The position numbers and the translations under genes are program-made. This document shows positions 1-7,677 of a DNA stretch of 64,000 nt, in pieces. Positions within the stretch are counted from its first letter, which is position 1; each line of letters starts with the position of its first letter. The stretch is from CAZAQB01 sp964487155 (GTDB lineage: Bacteria > Pseudomonadota > Gammaproteobacteria > Nitrococcales > Nitrococcaceae). The stretch covers positions 1 through 64,000 of the forward strand of contig CAZAQB010000001.1 of NCBI GenBank assembly GCA_964487155.1, given 5' to 3'. A model generated the notes under the pieces. It was not told the origin of the DNA, made no database searches, and saw nothing but the letters and a program-made list of their open reading frames with translations.

Positions 1-180
1 GCATCTCCGGGTTGCAGTGCTTCTTTCAGTCCCGGTTGTTGGCGGTGGTGGGGGGGGACGACAGCGATCAACAAGGCAGGGACGACGGTTCCCTTGCGCA
101 CCAGCAGCCCCTTGTTCCATTCGGGCAGCGTGGTGTTGTCAATTCGAAGCGACGCCTGGACAGCAGACCAGGGCTTCAAT
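1..180 (-). pseudogene. IS5-like transposase remnant, frameshifted and cut by the window edge
   Basis: Read on the minus strand, this stretch encodes KGLLVRKGTVV followed by a PPTTANNRD segment and, after a stop, NPEM. That pattern matches the middle of IS5-type DDE transposases, which read roughly GLLLREGTIVDATLIAAP, then TKN, RD and PEMHQ. The two halves lie in different frames and meet at a run of eight G (plus strand, about 49-56), and a stop interrupts the second half. The first Asp of the catalytic triad, expected just after GTVV, reads Pro. The rest of the element lies left of the window. The call rests on short motif resemblance only; the family could be a neighbouring IS group. Confidence 0.4.
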
Positions 181-483
181 AATCGAACCCTGCAGCCACG
201 GCGCAGAGCGATTCGTGCCGACGGCGGGCGAGGCTCAGCCGGTTGGGCGGAGATCGAAACCCATACACGGGAAGATGAGTCGATTGGATACAACGCAAGG
301 CCCTCCCTGGCGCATCGCGGTGTTAGCGTAGAGGAACTGCGGAGTAGTTCTAGTCGTCGGAAGGCTCGAGGCTAAGCCTCCTTGGAAGGCAGGTCAAGCG
401 ACGTTTACATTTCCGACGTGCTCCCTCCGGGATTCACGGATTGTCGCGTTACACTGGCGCTGGCAAGAGGATGCGAGGGCCCC
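181..483. other. No recognisable gene
   Basis: Short open frames cross this stretch on the plus strand, but none gives a recognisable protein. It probably holds the outer flank of the degraded insertion sequence and the promoter of the gene that starts at 484. I see no clear -35/-10 pair. Confidence 0.3.
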
Positions 484-999
484 ATGACAGATTCCTGGCA
501 GGAGGCCCGGCTGGGCCAGGATCCCACGCCCTACCGGCTGAGCCGGCCCGGCGCAATGGCCCGGGCCGTGGCTTTGCTGGCCGGCCAGGCCCGGCGCGGG
601 CTGCGAGTCTGGACCCCGGACCTGGAACCGCGTCTCTACGACACCCGAGATTTCCTTGATGCCGTCAAGGCCCTGGCCCTGGCCTCCCGCGCGGCGGAGA
701 TCCGCTTCCTGGTGGGGGACGCCCGGCGCGCCATGCAGCTGGGCCACCGGCTGCCGGAGCTGGCCCGGCAGATGAGCTCCGCCATCGCCATCCGCCGCAT
801 CCCGCCGGCCAACGCCGACCAGCCCGAGGCCTACCTGGTGGTGGACCGCCAGGGGTATCTGCACCGGGCGGTCGCCGAGCAGGGGGAGGCGGTGCTGTGT
901 TTCCAGGATCCCCTGGGAGCCACCGACCTGGAGCGGGCCTTCGACGCGGTCTGGGAATGCGCCTCTCCGGACCCGGAAACCCGCAGGCTGTACCTGTGA
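484..999 (+). CDS. DUF7931-like conserved protein
   Basis: A 171-residue cytoplasmic protein with no signal peptide or membrane segment. The middle (about residues 30-130, from LRVWTPDLEPRLYD onward) resembles the small conserved domain named DUF7931, found in many gammaproteobacteria and sometimes mis-annotated as an acetyltransferase-linked protein. A longer frame opens at 382, but its first 34 codons look non-coding, so the ATG at 484 is preferred. Its stop overlaps the GTG start of the next gene (GTGA), so the two are translationally coupled. The function is unknown; an alpha/beta fold with nucleic-acid or lipid-phosphate binding is possible but not shown. Confidence 0.6.
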   Translation: MTDSWQEARLGQDPTPYRLSRPGAMARAVALLAGQARRGLRVWTPDLEPRLYDTRDFLDAVKALALASRAAEIRFLVGDARRAMQLGHRLPELARQMSSAIAIRRIPPANADQPEAYLVVDRQGYLHRAVAEQGEAVLCFQDPLGATDLERAFDAVWECASPDPETRRLYL

Positions 1000-1715
1000 G
1001 GCGCCTACTGCCGGTCCTGCTGGTGCTGCTGTGGACCACGGCCCCCGCCGCCGAGACCCGCAGCCTGGCTCTGGACTACCGCACCGCCGCGGAACTTGAA
1101 ACCGTGCTGCGCTCCCTGGCCGGCGCCGGCGCGGACATCGCCGCCGACGGCCAGCGCCTGGTGCTGCAGGGGGAAGCTGACAGCCTGGACGCCCTGGAGG
1201 ATGCCGCCCGGGCCCTGGACCACCCGCCCCGGGATCTGTGGCTGCGGATGCGCCGCCCCGCCGCCGGCGCCGGTCCGGATTCAGACAGCCGCGGCTATAC
1301 CACCGCCGGCCCCCGGGCCGTGACCCTGCGGCTGCGGGAGGGCGAGACCGTCAGCTGGGAGCGGTCCACCCTGGAACGGGTGGCCGGCGACCGGGCCCTG
1401 GCCTCCGGGCGCCGCGGCCCGGCGCTGCTGGAGGACGGGCACCTGCTGTGGCTGCGCCAGGGGCTTCAGGCCCGGGTGCATATTCTGGGAGAGCGTTTCC
1501 TGGCCCGCCTGGAGGCCGCCGGGGACGATGTCCTTGACGGGACGCCGCGGCGCGACCGGCTGGCCACCACCGTCTCCGGGCCCCTCGGCCAGTGGGTCAG
1601 CGTGCACGGCCCCGGCGCGGGCCCACCGGACCCCGAGGTGCGGCGCTACGCCACCCGACCCGGCACCGGCCGCAGCGCGGGGCTGGAGATGCGGGTGGAT
1701 CTCGCCGATCCCTGA
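996..1715 (+). CDS. Small secreted protein with secretin-N-like domain
   Basis: A 239-residue protein with a classical signal peptide (RRLLPVLLVLLWTTAPAAE, cleavage near residue 19). The next 60 residues (LDYRTAAELETVLRSLAG, then the strand pattern around RLVLQGEADSLDALE) look like the N0/N1 short domains of type II/III secretins and NolW-like proteins. The C-terminal part is beta-rich and unassigned. There is no secretin barrel, so it cannot itself form the outer-membrane ring. The GTG start overlaps the upstream stop, which links it to the DUF7931-like gene. It is expected in the periplasm, perhaps as a scaffold or pilotin-like partner of a secretin or pilus system encoded elsewhere. Confidence 0.55.
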   Translation: MRRLLPVLLVLLWTTAPAAETRSLALDYRTAAELETVLRSLAGAGADIAADGQRLVLQGEADSLDALEDAARALDHPPRDLWLRMRRPAAGAGPDSDSRGYTTAGPRAVTLRLREGETVSWERSTLERVAGDRALASGRRGPALLEDGHLLWLRQGLQARVHILGERFLARLEAAGDDVLDGTPRRDRLATTVSGPLGQWVSVHGPGAGPPDPEVRRYATRPGTGRSAGLEMRVDLADP

Positions 1716-1773
1716 GAGATCGCCTGGCAATGTGACCCCGGTGCGTTGTCCGGGATGGCCGCAAGGGCAACAC

Positions 1774-1809
1774 GCCGGATGCGGCGCTGCGCGCCTTATC
1801 CGGCCTACG
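1774..1809 (+). repeat. REP-like palindrome (E. coli Z-type)
   Basis: The sequence runs GCCGGATGCGGC, then GCGCGCCTTATCCGGCC and TACG. It is an imperfect hairpin very close to the E. coli REP consensus. It lies between the stop of the upstream secreted-protein gene (1715) and the convergent nudF stop (1885). Related copies are at 20335-20505, 37465-37490 and 41348-41448. Confidence 0.75.
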
Positions 1810-1884
1810 CGGGCCCTGGCCCGGCGCCGCGGCTCGCCCGGGGTCTGATGGGCACGGCTCCGCGCCAGCGCCGAGGCTCCCCCG

Positions 1885-2496
1885 TCAACCCCAGCGCCTG
1901 CGCAGACCCTCACGGTGGCGCATCAGCCACTGCATGGCGATGAACGTCGGCGCGTTGTCGAGCCGCCCGCGCTCCAGCAGGGCGAACGCCTCAGTGGCCG
2001 TAACCACCCGCGCCTCGATGTCCTCGCCCTCCTCTTCCAGGCCATGGATGCCACCCAGGCCCTGGCTGTCCACGCGGGCGCAGTACAGATGCACCCGCTC
2101 GGAGCTGCCGCCGGGGCTCACCCAGTAGCTGCAGATGGGCTCCAGGGCCTGCAGGGTGCAGCCGGCCTCTTCCAGCGCCTCCCGGCGGGCCACTGACTCC
2201 GGGGCCTCGTTCTCCTCCATGGCGCCGGCGATGATTTCCAGCAGCCAGGGGGAGCCGGGCCCTTCCAGCGCTCCCACCCGGAACTGGCGCAGCAGCACTA
2301 CGGCGTCCGCCTGGGGATCGTAGGGCAGCACGGCCACCGAGTGGCCCCGCTCGAACAGCTCGCGGGTGAGAGCCTGCCCCATGCCGCCCCCGAACAGCCG
2401 GTGACGGAGCCGGTAACGCAGGATGCGGAAAAATCCCTGGAAGACGGTGCGTTTCTCCAGCACCTCGACGTCGTCCCGCTTGAACTCGGGTTCCAT
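1885..2496 (-). CDS. nudF: ADP-ribose pyrophosphatase (Nudix hydrolase)
   Basis: A 203-residue Nudix protein. The Nudix box is present around residues 97-119, with REALEEAG as its core; it coordinates Mg2+ for hydrolysis of ADP-ribose to AMP and ribose-5-phosphate. The N-terminal part (VEVLEKRTVFQGFFRILRY) and the array SVAVLPYDP and VVLLRQFRVG match the NudF/ADPRase subfamily, as does the length. The ATG overlaps the rlmD stop by one base (TGATG), so the two genes are co-translated. A longer frame runs into rlmD but is antisense-like in codon use and was not used. Confidence 0.88.
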   Translation of the reverse strand: MEPEFKRDDVEVLEKRTVFQGFFRILRYRLRHRLFGGGMGQALTRELFERGHSVAVLPYDPQADAVVLLRQFRVGALEGPGSPWLLEIIAGAMEENEAPESVARREALEEAGCTLQALEPICSYWVSPGGSSERVHLYCARVDSQGLGGIHGLEEEGEDIEARVVTATEAFALLERGRLDNAPTFIAMQWLMRHREGLRRRWG

Positions 2497-3833
2497 CAGG
2501 CCTTCTCCCCCGGCGCCAGGAACAGGGCAATGCTCTCCACGTGGGCGGTGTGGGGGAACATGTCCATCACCCCGGCTGCCGCCAGCCGGTAGCCGTGCTC
2601 CCGCACCAGGGTGCCGGCGTCCCGGGCCAGGGTGGCCGGCCCACAGGAAACGTACACGATGCGCCGGGGACGGGCCGCCGCCAGGGGCGCCAGCACGGCG
2701 GCGGCGCCGGAGCGCGGCGGGTCCAGCAGGGTCAGGTGAATAGCCTCTCCGGCCCAGGCGGCGCCGGCCTCCGGATCCGCCAGGTCCGCCACCTGGAATC
2801 GGGCGTTGGCAATGCCATTGCGCCGGGCATTGTCCCCGGCCCGCTCCACCAGGGCGGTATCGCCCTCCAGGCCGAGCACTTCGCCGGCCCGCCGGGCCAG
2901 AGGCAGCGTGAAGTTGCCCAGGCCGCAGAACAGGTCCAGCACCCGGTCGGCCGGACCCGGCACCAGCAGTTCCAGGGCCCGGTCCACCATCGCCCGGTTG
3001 ATTCGCGCGTTGACCTGGGTGAAGTCGGTGGGCCGAAACGCCAGGCTGACGTCGTGGGCCGGCAGGGCGTAGCAGAGCTCCGGCGCCTCCGGCCACACCG
3101 GCGCCACGGTGGACTCGTTGCCGGGCTGCTGGAACACGGCGAAGCCGTGCTCCCGGCCGAAGGCCGCCAGGCGTTCCCGGTCGGCTTCCCCGAGGGGCTC
3201 CAGGTTGCGGAACACCAGGCCCACGGTGTCATCGCCGGCGGCCACCTCGATCTGCGGCACCCGGTCGTGGATGTCGAGGCTGCGCACCAGGGCGGCCAGT
3301 GCCTCCAGGCGCTCCCCTACCCCCGGATGCAGCACCGGGCAGCGGGTCAGGTCCGCGACATAGGGGCTGGCCTGCTCCCGGAACCCCACCAGCACCCGGT
3401 CGCCCTTGCGCGCCACGTACTTGGCCGCCAGCCGGGCCTTGCCCCGGTAGCCCCACACCGGGCCTTCCAGGGGCTCCAGCCAGCGCTCCGCCTCGACGCC
3501 GCCGATGTGGCGGAACTGCTCCGCGAGCACGCCGGACTTGAAGCGGAGCTGGTCCTGGGGAGACAGGTGCTGCAGGCTGCAGCCGCCGCAGACCCCGAAG
3601 TGAGGACAACCCGGGGCGATGCGCTCCGGGGCCGGGCGCAGCACCTCCTCCAGCCGGGCCTCGTCCCAGCGCCGGTGGCGGCGGGTGTAGCGCATGCGGA
3701 CCCGCTCGCCGGCCAGGGCACCGGCCACGAACACGGCCTTGCCCTCCACGTGGGCCACCCCCCGGCCCTCGTGATTGAGGTCCGAGACCTCCGCTTCCAC
3801 GGGATCCCTGGGCAGTCGGCGACGGCGGGCCAT
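2496..3833 (-). CDS. rlmD: 23S rRNA (uracil-1939-C5)-methyltransferase RlmD
   Basis: A 445-residue SAM-dependent RNA methyltransferase that makes m5U1939 in 23S rRNA. It starts with a TRAM-type RNA-binding domain (about residues 8-68). Cysteines C76, C82 and C85 (CPHFGVCGGC) plus a later Cys near 168 bind the [4Fe-4S] cluster. The SAM motif VLDLFCGLGNFTLP lies near residue 305, and the catalytic Cys in YVSCGPATLARD near 396. The length matches E. coli RumA/RlmD (433). It sits 9 bases downstream of the exonuclease gene and overlaps nudF, forming a three-gene minus-strand operon. Confidence 0.95.
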   Translation of the reverse strand: MARRRRLPRDPVEAEVSDLNHEGRGVAHVEGKAVFVAGALAGERVRMRYTRRHRRWDEARLEEVLRPAPERIAPGCPHFGVCGGCSLQHLSPQDQLRFKSGVLAEQFRHIGGVEAERWLEPLEGPVWGYRGKARLAAKYVARKGDRVLVGFREQASPYVADLTRCPVLHPGVGERLEALAALVRSLDIHDRVPQIEVAAGDDTVGLVFRNLEPLGEADRERLAAFGREHGFAVFQQPGNESTVAPVWPEAPELCYALPAHDVSLAFRPTDFTQVNARINRAMVDRALELLVPGPADRVLDLFCGLGNFTLPLARRAGEVLGLEGDTALVERAGDNARRNGIANARFQVADLADPEAGAAWAGEAIHLTLLDPPRSGAAAVLAPLAAARPRRIVYVSCGPATLARDAGTLVREHGYRLAAAGVMDMFPHTAHVESIALFLAPGEKA

Positions 3834-3842
3834 GCCGGCGGT

Positions 3843-4643
3843 TCAGTCCCCTGCGCCGGCCGGCCCGGAGGCCGCATCCCAGCGCTCCACGAACTCGTGC
3901 AGGTGGGGCCGGCCGTCCTCGCGCAGGGCGGCGCGGACGCCGTCGAAGGCGGCCGCGAGGCCGGGGCCGTCGAGCCGGCCGCGCATGCGCTGGAAGCGCA
4001 GGTACAGCAGGTAGGTGTTGAGGGCGTCGGTCTCGCAGTAGTTGCGAATCGACTCGAAGCCCCCGTCCAGCAGGGTTTCCCAGACCCGGGCGCCGCTCAT
4101 GCCCATCTTGCCGGGCAGACCGCACAGCGCGGCCATCTCGTCCAGGGGTGCCACCGCCCGGTTCTGGTAGCCGGAGAGCACGTCCATCAGGTCAGTGTGG
4201 CGGTCATGAAAGCGGTTGATGTAGTTGTTCCAGCGGAAGTTCGTGTCGTCGCCGCCGGTGTCCCAGTAGCGCGGCGCCGCCACGCCATGGATCAGGGAGC
4301 GGTAGTGGAGCACCGGCAGATCGAAGCCGCTGCCGTTCCAGGACACCAGCACGGGCACGGTGCGTTCGATGCCGTCGAAGAATCGGCGCACCAGCTCCGC
4401 CTCCGGCTCGCCGGGCTCGCCGATGGACCACACCCGGAAGCGCCCGGCCACTTGTCCGGCCAGGGAGATCACCGCCACCCGGTGCAGATGCAGCCGCAGG
4501 AAATCCGAACCGCCGCTCTCGGCCCGCCGCAGGGCCATCATGGCCTCCGCCACCGCCCGGTCATCCAGGCCCTCCAGGCCCAGCAACCGCCGCCCCGCGG
4601 CCACGTCGGGCACGGTCTCGATATCGAAGGCGAGGACGTTCAC
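3843..4643 (-). CDS. PolB-related DEDD 3'-5' exonuclease
   Basis: A 266-residue protein that resembles the stand-alone proofreading-exonuclease domain of B-family DNA polymerases. The three exonuclease motifs are visible: FDIETVPD at the N terminus, VSWNGSGFDLPVL in the middle, and NYCETDALNTYLLYL near the C terminus, giving the DEDD metal ligands. The GTG at 4643 (VNVLAFDIETVPD) is chosen because homologues begin directly before the FDIETVPD motif; the frame also has an ATG at 4715 that would add 24 poorly conserved residues. The cellular role is not established; DNA repair or end trimming is likely. Confidence 0.85.
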   Translation of the reverse strand: MNVLAFDIETVPDVAAGRRLLGLEGLDDRAVAEAMMALRRAESGGSDFLRLHLHRVAVISLAGQVAGRFRVWSIGEPGEPEAELVRRFFDGIERTVPVLVSWNGSGFDLPVLHYRSLIHGVAAPRYWDTGGDDTNFRWNNYINRFHDRHTDLMDVLSGYQNRAVAPLDEMAALCGLPGKMGMSGARVWETLLDGGFESIRNYCETDALNTYLLYLRFQRMRGRLDGPGLAAAFDGVRAALREDGRPHLHEFVERWDAASGPAGAGD

Positions 4644-4827
4644 CAGCGGCTCAATACCCGGCGGCCTGGAGCGCGGATGGAAGGCGGCGTGTGCATGCCG
4701 CGCATTGTAGGGCAATGCCCTGCATGATACCCATTCCGCCCTTGCAGATTGCTCACCAGCCCCGGTGCACGGTGCCCCGGGTCGTTGGCTCAGCCCGCCA
4801 GCGGTACATGACCCATGAACCGCTGAG

Positions 4828-4996
4828 TTAACCCGAAGATTTCATGAATTTGTGCTGATATCGCGTAGGATATTGGTTTCACAAGGGACTTTTCGAAGGA
4901 GTGGCGTATCGGTGAGTACGGCCGACTGAGAAAAGATCCCTTGTGGGACCAAGAGACACGCGAGATCGGGGCAAATTTGTGAAATCTTCGGGTTAA
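4828..4996. repeat. 169-bp palindromic MITE-like element flanked by TTAA
   Basis: The outer 25-base arms (4828-4852 and 4972-4996) are inverted copies with 23 of 25 matches, both starting from TTAA and CCCGAAGATTTCA. A second inverted pair, CACAAGGGA and TCCCTTGTG, sits inside at 4880-4888 and 4937-4945, and the sequence between the pairs is also largely complementary, so the whole element can fold as one long hairpin. It is clearly more AT-rich than its surroundings and has no gene. TTAA at both ends could be a target duplication, as in IS1380/piggyBac-type transposition, but that is inference. It lies about 200 bases upstream of the kinase gene. Confidence 0.75.
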
Positions 4997-5199
4997 GTAT
5001 CATCTTAAATTGATGCGGGTCAGCACCATATCTGCGCAAGTGGCTGAGCATACTAACCTGAGTCTCTCTGCAGGGGGCTTCGGCCCGGAAGCAAGCCAGT
5101 GGCGGCGCAAAATCTCCAGCTTGCTCGCAACAGAACGTCGGGCCAGCCGGGCGCCTGGACAGACATGCGGGCGAGCCCAGGCTCGGAGGAACCGGTGCG

Positions 5200-7110
5200 G
5201 TGCAACGGTGGGATTCCATAGGGCGGGACGTCGCCGGAGGCCAGGGACTGGCAGTCGCGGCAGTCCTGGCACTGATCGGCCTGGCAGGCACCCTTGGCAG
5301 CTGGTCCGGCGTGCTTCCGGGCGGTGCGCCAGTGCTGGCTCTCTGGTGGCTGCTGGTACTGAGCCTGGGCGCCGTCGTGCTGGCGGCCCTGCGGCGGCCG
5401 TCCCGAACGCTGCACCAGGTGGCCGGCGCGCTGGACGATCTTGCAGCCGAGCGTCTGGACTCGGCGGTGGCCCGCCCGCTTCCCCTGGAGGTGGCGCGAC
5501 GGCTGGATGCCCTGACCCGCACTCTCAGGGCGCTGCGCCAGCAGGGCACGCGTGAGCGGGAACAGGGTCTGGGCCGGGCGCGCCGGCTGGAACATCAGAT
5601 CCAGGCCCGGGAACAGGAACTGGCCGCCGCCCGCGCCCAGGCCCAGGCTGCTGAACAGCGCGGTGCGCACTTCCTCGCCAGCATCGGCCGGGAGATCCAG
5701 ACTCCTGTCGAGAGCATCCGCCGACTCAGCGAGATCCTGTCCCAGGAACTGCTGCAGGACGACGCCCGGGACCAGCTGGCCACCCTCAGGGAAACCTGCG
5801 ACGACCTGCTGGTGCTGGTGGGCGAAGTGCAGGAGTTCTCGCGTTTCGAGGCCAGCGGCCAGCGGCTGGACCCCACCGCGATGGACATCCGCGACAGCGT
5901 GGAAGAGGTGGTGGCCCTGCTGGCCCCTGCCGCCTACGCCAAGGGCCTGGAGCTCCATGCCCTGGTCTACGCCGACGTCCCCGGTCAGATCTACGGAGAC
6001 CCGGTGCGCATCCGCCAGGTGCTGACCCACCTGGTCCACAATGCCATCAAGTTCACCCCCAGCGGCGAGGTCGTGGTGCGCCTGATGCTGGAGGAGGAAA
6101 CTCCCCAGGCCGTGCTGCTGAAGGGCACCGTGTCCGACACCGGAATCGGCCTTTCACCGGCCGACCTGCACCGGCTGCCCGTGGACGCCACCGACGCCGG
6201 CCTGGGACCGATGCCGGAAGGGGGAAGCGGCCTGGGGCTCTCCATCTGCCAGCGCGTCGTGCACGCCATGAAGGGACGGCTGGGCGTAGAGAGCGAGCCG
6301 GAAAAGGGCTCTACCTTCTGGTTCACGCTGCGCCTGGAGCGGCTGCCGGAAACCGAGAGTGCGACGGCCCGGCCCAGCGGCCTGGAAGGCTGCCGACTGC
6401 TGCTGCTGGACAATCTGGAGTTGGCCCGCAACACCCTGCGCGGGACGCTGGAGTCCTGGGGCGTGAGTGTGACCGCGACCGGGGACGCGGATTGCGCCCT
6501 GGAACTGGCCGCAGAGGGCCGGCAGCGCTGGCAGGCGGCCGTGCTGGCGCTGGGCCACGGCGAGCTGCAGGGCGCCACCACCCGGGCCGTGCTGCAGCGC
6601 CTCGCCGAGGTGGGCGTGCCGGTGCTGGTCCTGGCGAGCACCGTTGACCGGGCCGAGCTGCGCGCTCTCCACGTCAACGGCGTCGGTGCCGCCCTGTCCC
6701 GCAGCGCCCGGCGCCAGACCCTGTGGCGGGAACTCTGCCGCCTGGTCCGGGCCTCGCCGGCGGACGCCCGCGAACCGGCCACCACGCCCGGCGGTACGGC
6801 CACCAGCCGCCTGCGCGTCCACCTGCAGCAGATGCTGGTGGAAGAGTTGCCGGAGCACCGCCAGGCCATTCGCCAGGCCTACCGCCGGGGCGACGTGGAA
6901 GCCTTGCGCCAGCACGTCCACCGGCTGCACGGTGCCGTGAGCGTGTGCCATCAGGAATCCCTGCGCCTGGCCTGCGGCGCGCTGGAAAAGGCCCTGGCGG
7001 AAGGTCACCGGGCGGCGGTTCCGGGCCTGGTCCGCCGCCTCCACGAGGCGGCGGACCGGCTGGCGGCGCCGGAGGGCGCCTCCCCCGGAGCGCGGATCCA
7101 GCGCTACTGA
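5200..7110 (+). CDS. GacS/BarA-like hybrid sensor kinase, phosphoacceptor residues missing
   Basis: A 636-residue protein. Two membrane helices lie at about 17-35 and 43-61, a coiled coil at about 100-155, a DHp helix at 156-220, a HATPase_c domain at about 260-385 (HLVHNAIKFT, DTGIGL, GSGLGLSICQRVV), a receiver-like domain at about 400-510 and an HPt domain at about 550-620. The H-box reads FLASIGREIQTPVESI: the phosphoacceptor His is Arg164. The receiver reads AAVLALGHGELQ where LMDVQMP is expected, so its acceptor Asp is absent. The HPt motif HRLHGAVSVC keeps its His (H574) and is close to that of BarA/GacS. It starts at GTG 5200 behind GGAGGA (5185-5190). It is probably a pseudo-kinase or HPt carrier acting on another kinase. 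Confidence 0.82.
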   Translation: MQRWDSIGRDVAGGQGLAVAAVLALIGLAGTLGSWSGVLPGGAPVLALWWLLVLSLGAVVLAALRRPSRTLHQVAGALDDLAAERLDSAVARPLPLEVARRLDALTRTLRALRQQGTREREQGLGRARRLEHQIQAREQELAAARAQAQAAEQRGAHFLASIGREIQTPVESIRRLSEILSQELLQDDARDQLATLRETCDDLLVLVGEVQEFSRFEASGQRLDPTAMDIRDSVEEVVALLAPAAYAKGLELHALVYADVPGQIYGDPVRIRQVLTHLVHNAIKFTPSGEVVVRLMLEEETPQAVLLKGTVSDTGIGLSPADLHRLPVDATDAGLGPMPEGGSGLGLSICQRVVHAMKGRLGVESEPEKGSTFWFTLRLERLPETESATARPSGLEGCRLLLLDNLELARNTLRGTLESWGVSVTATGDADCALELAAEGRQRWQAAVLALGHGELQGATTRAVLQRLAEVGVPVLVLASTVDRAELRALHVNGVGAALSRSARRQTLWRELCRLVRASPADAREPATTPGGTATSRLRVHLQQMLVEELPEHRQAIRQAYRRGDVEALRQHVHRLHGAVSVCHQESLRLACGALEKALAEGHRAAVPGLVRRLHEAADRLAAPEGASPGARIQRY

Positions 7111-7130
7111 GAGGCTCTGCCCGGCGTCAT

Positions 7131-7274
7131 CGGATAGCCACAGATGAACGCGGATGAATCGGATTGTCTGCGCCGCGCGACCTTGCCCCTGGCGGCAAAG
7201 CCGTCAGCCCCCCGGCACGCACCCCTGTCATTCTCGTTTATCTGCGCGCATCCGTGTTCATCTGTGGCTAACCG
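7131..7274. repeat. Large inverted repeat with GCCACAGATGAAC arms
   Basis: Arms 7131-7156 and 7249-7274 are inverted copies with 24 of 26 matches (CGG, then TAGCCACAGATGAAC, then CGGATG), separated by 92 bases without a gene. It fills the gap between the hybrid kinase stop and the convergent acpS stop, so it may also act as a bidirectional terminator. The arm sequence resembles that of the palindrome at 37237-37447 (TTAGCCGCGAAATG). Confidence 0.75.
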
Positions 7275-7296
7275 ACTGACGCGATTCGGGAAATGG

Positions 7297-7677
7297 CTAA
7301 CCCTCCAACACCACCATGGCCAGGGCGTAGCCCCGCTCGTCGCTGATGCTGAGGTGTGCACGGGCCACGCCCCGCCGCCGGGAGGCCTCTGCGGCCGCGC
7401 CGTGGAACTGAAGCCGGGGCCGGCCGCCGGGCTCGTTCACCACTTCCAGGTCCAGGAAGCGGATACCCTGTGCGATGCCGGTGCCCAGGGCCTTGGCTGC
7501 CGCCTCTTTGGCGGCAAAGCGTCGCGCCAGAAAGGCCGCCCCGCTGCCGCGGGCGTCCCACTGCGCCAGCTCCGCCGGGGTGAGGATCCGCTCCGCCAGG
7601 CGGCGCCCCCGCCGCTGGAGGATGTCCCGGATGCGGGCTGTCTCCACCAGGTCGGCGCCGATGGCCAGCACGCTCAC
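7297..7677 (-). CDS. acpS: Holo-[acyl-carrier-protein] synthase
   Basis: A 126-residue 4'-phosphopantetheinyl transferase of the AcpS type, which moves the phosphopantetheine arm from CoA to the serine of acyl carrier protein. The signatures GADLVETARI at the N terminus and FAAKEAAAKALGTG in the middle hold the Mg2+-binding Asp and Glu. The length is typical. Its ATG overlaps the pdxJ stop by four bases, so it ends the era-recO-pdxJ-acpS run, the usual order in gammaproteobacteria. Confidence 0.95.
   Translation of the reverse strand: MSVLAIGADLVETARIRDILQRRGRRLAERILTPAELAQWDARGSGAAFLARRFAAKEAAAKALGTGIAQGIRFLDLEVVNEPGGRPRLQFHGAAAEASRRRGVARAHLSISDERGYALAMVVLEG

Noticed and set aside
94..375. 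A 93-codon plus-strand frame at the left edge
   Set aside because: Its composition is Arg/Ser-rich with no known motif, and it overlaps the transposase remnant on the other strand.
2541..4727. A 728-codon plus-strand open frame across rlmD and the exonuclease
   Set aside because: It is His/Gln/Gly-rich shadow coding opposite two well-supported genes, common in GC-rich DNA.
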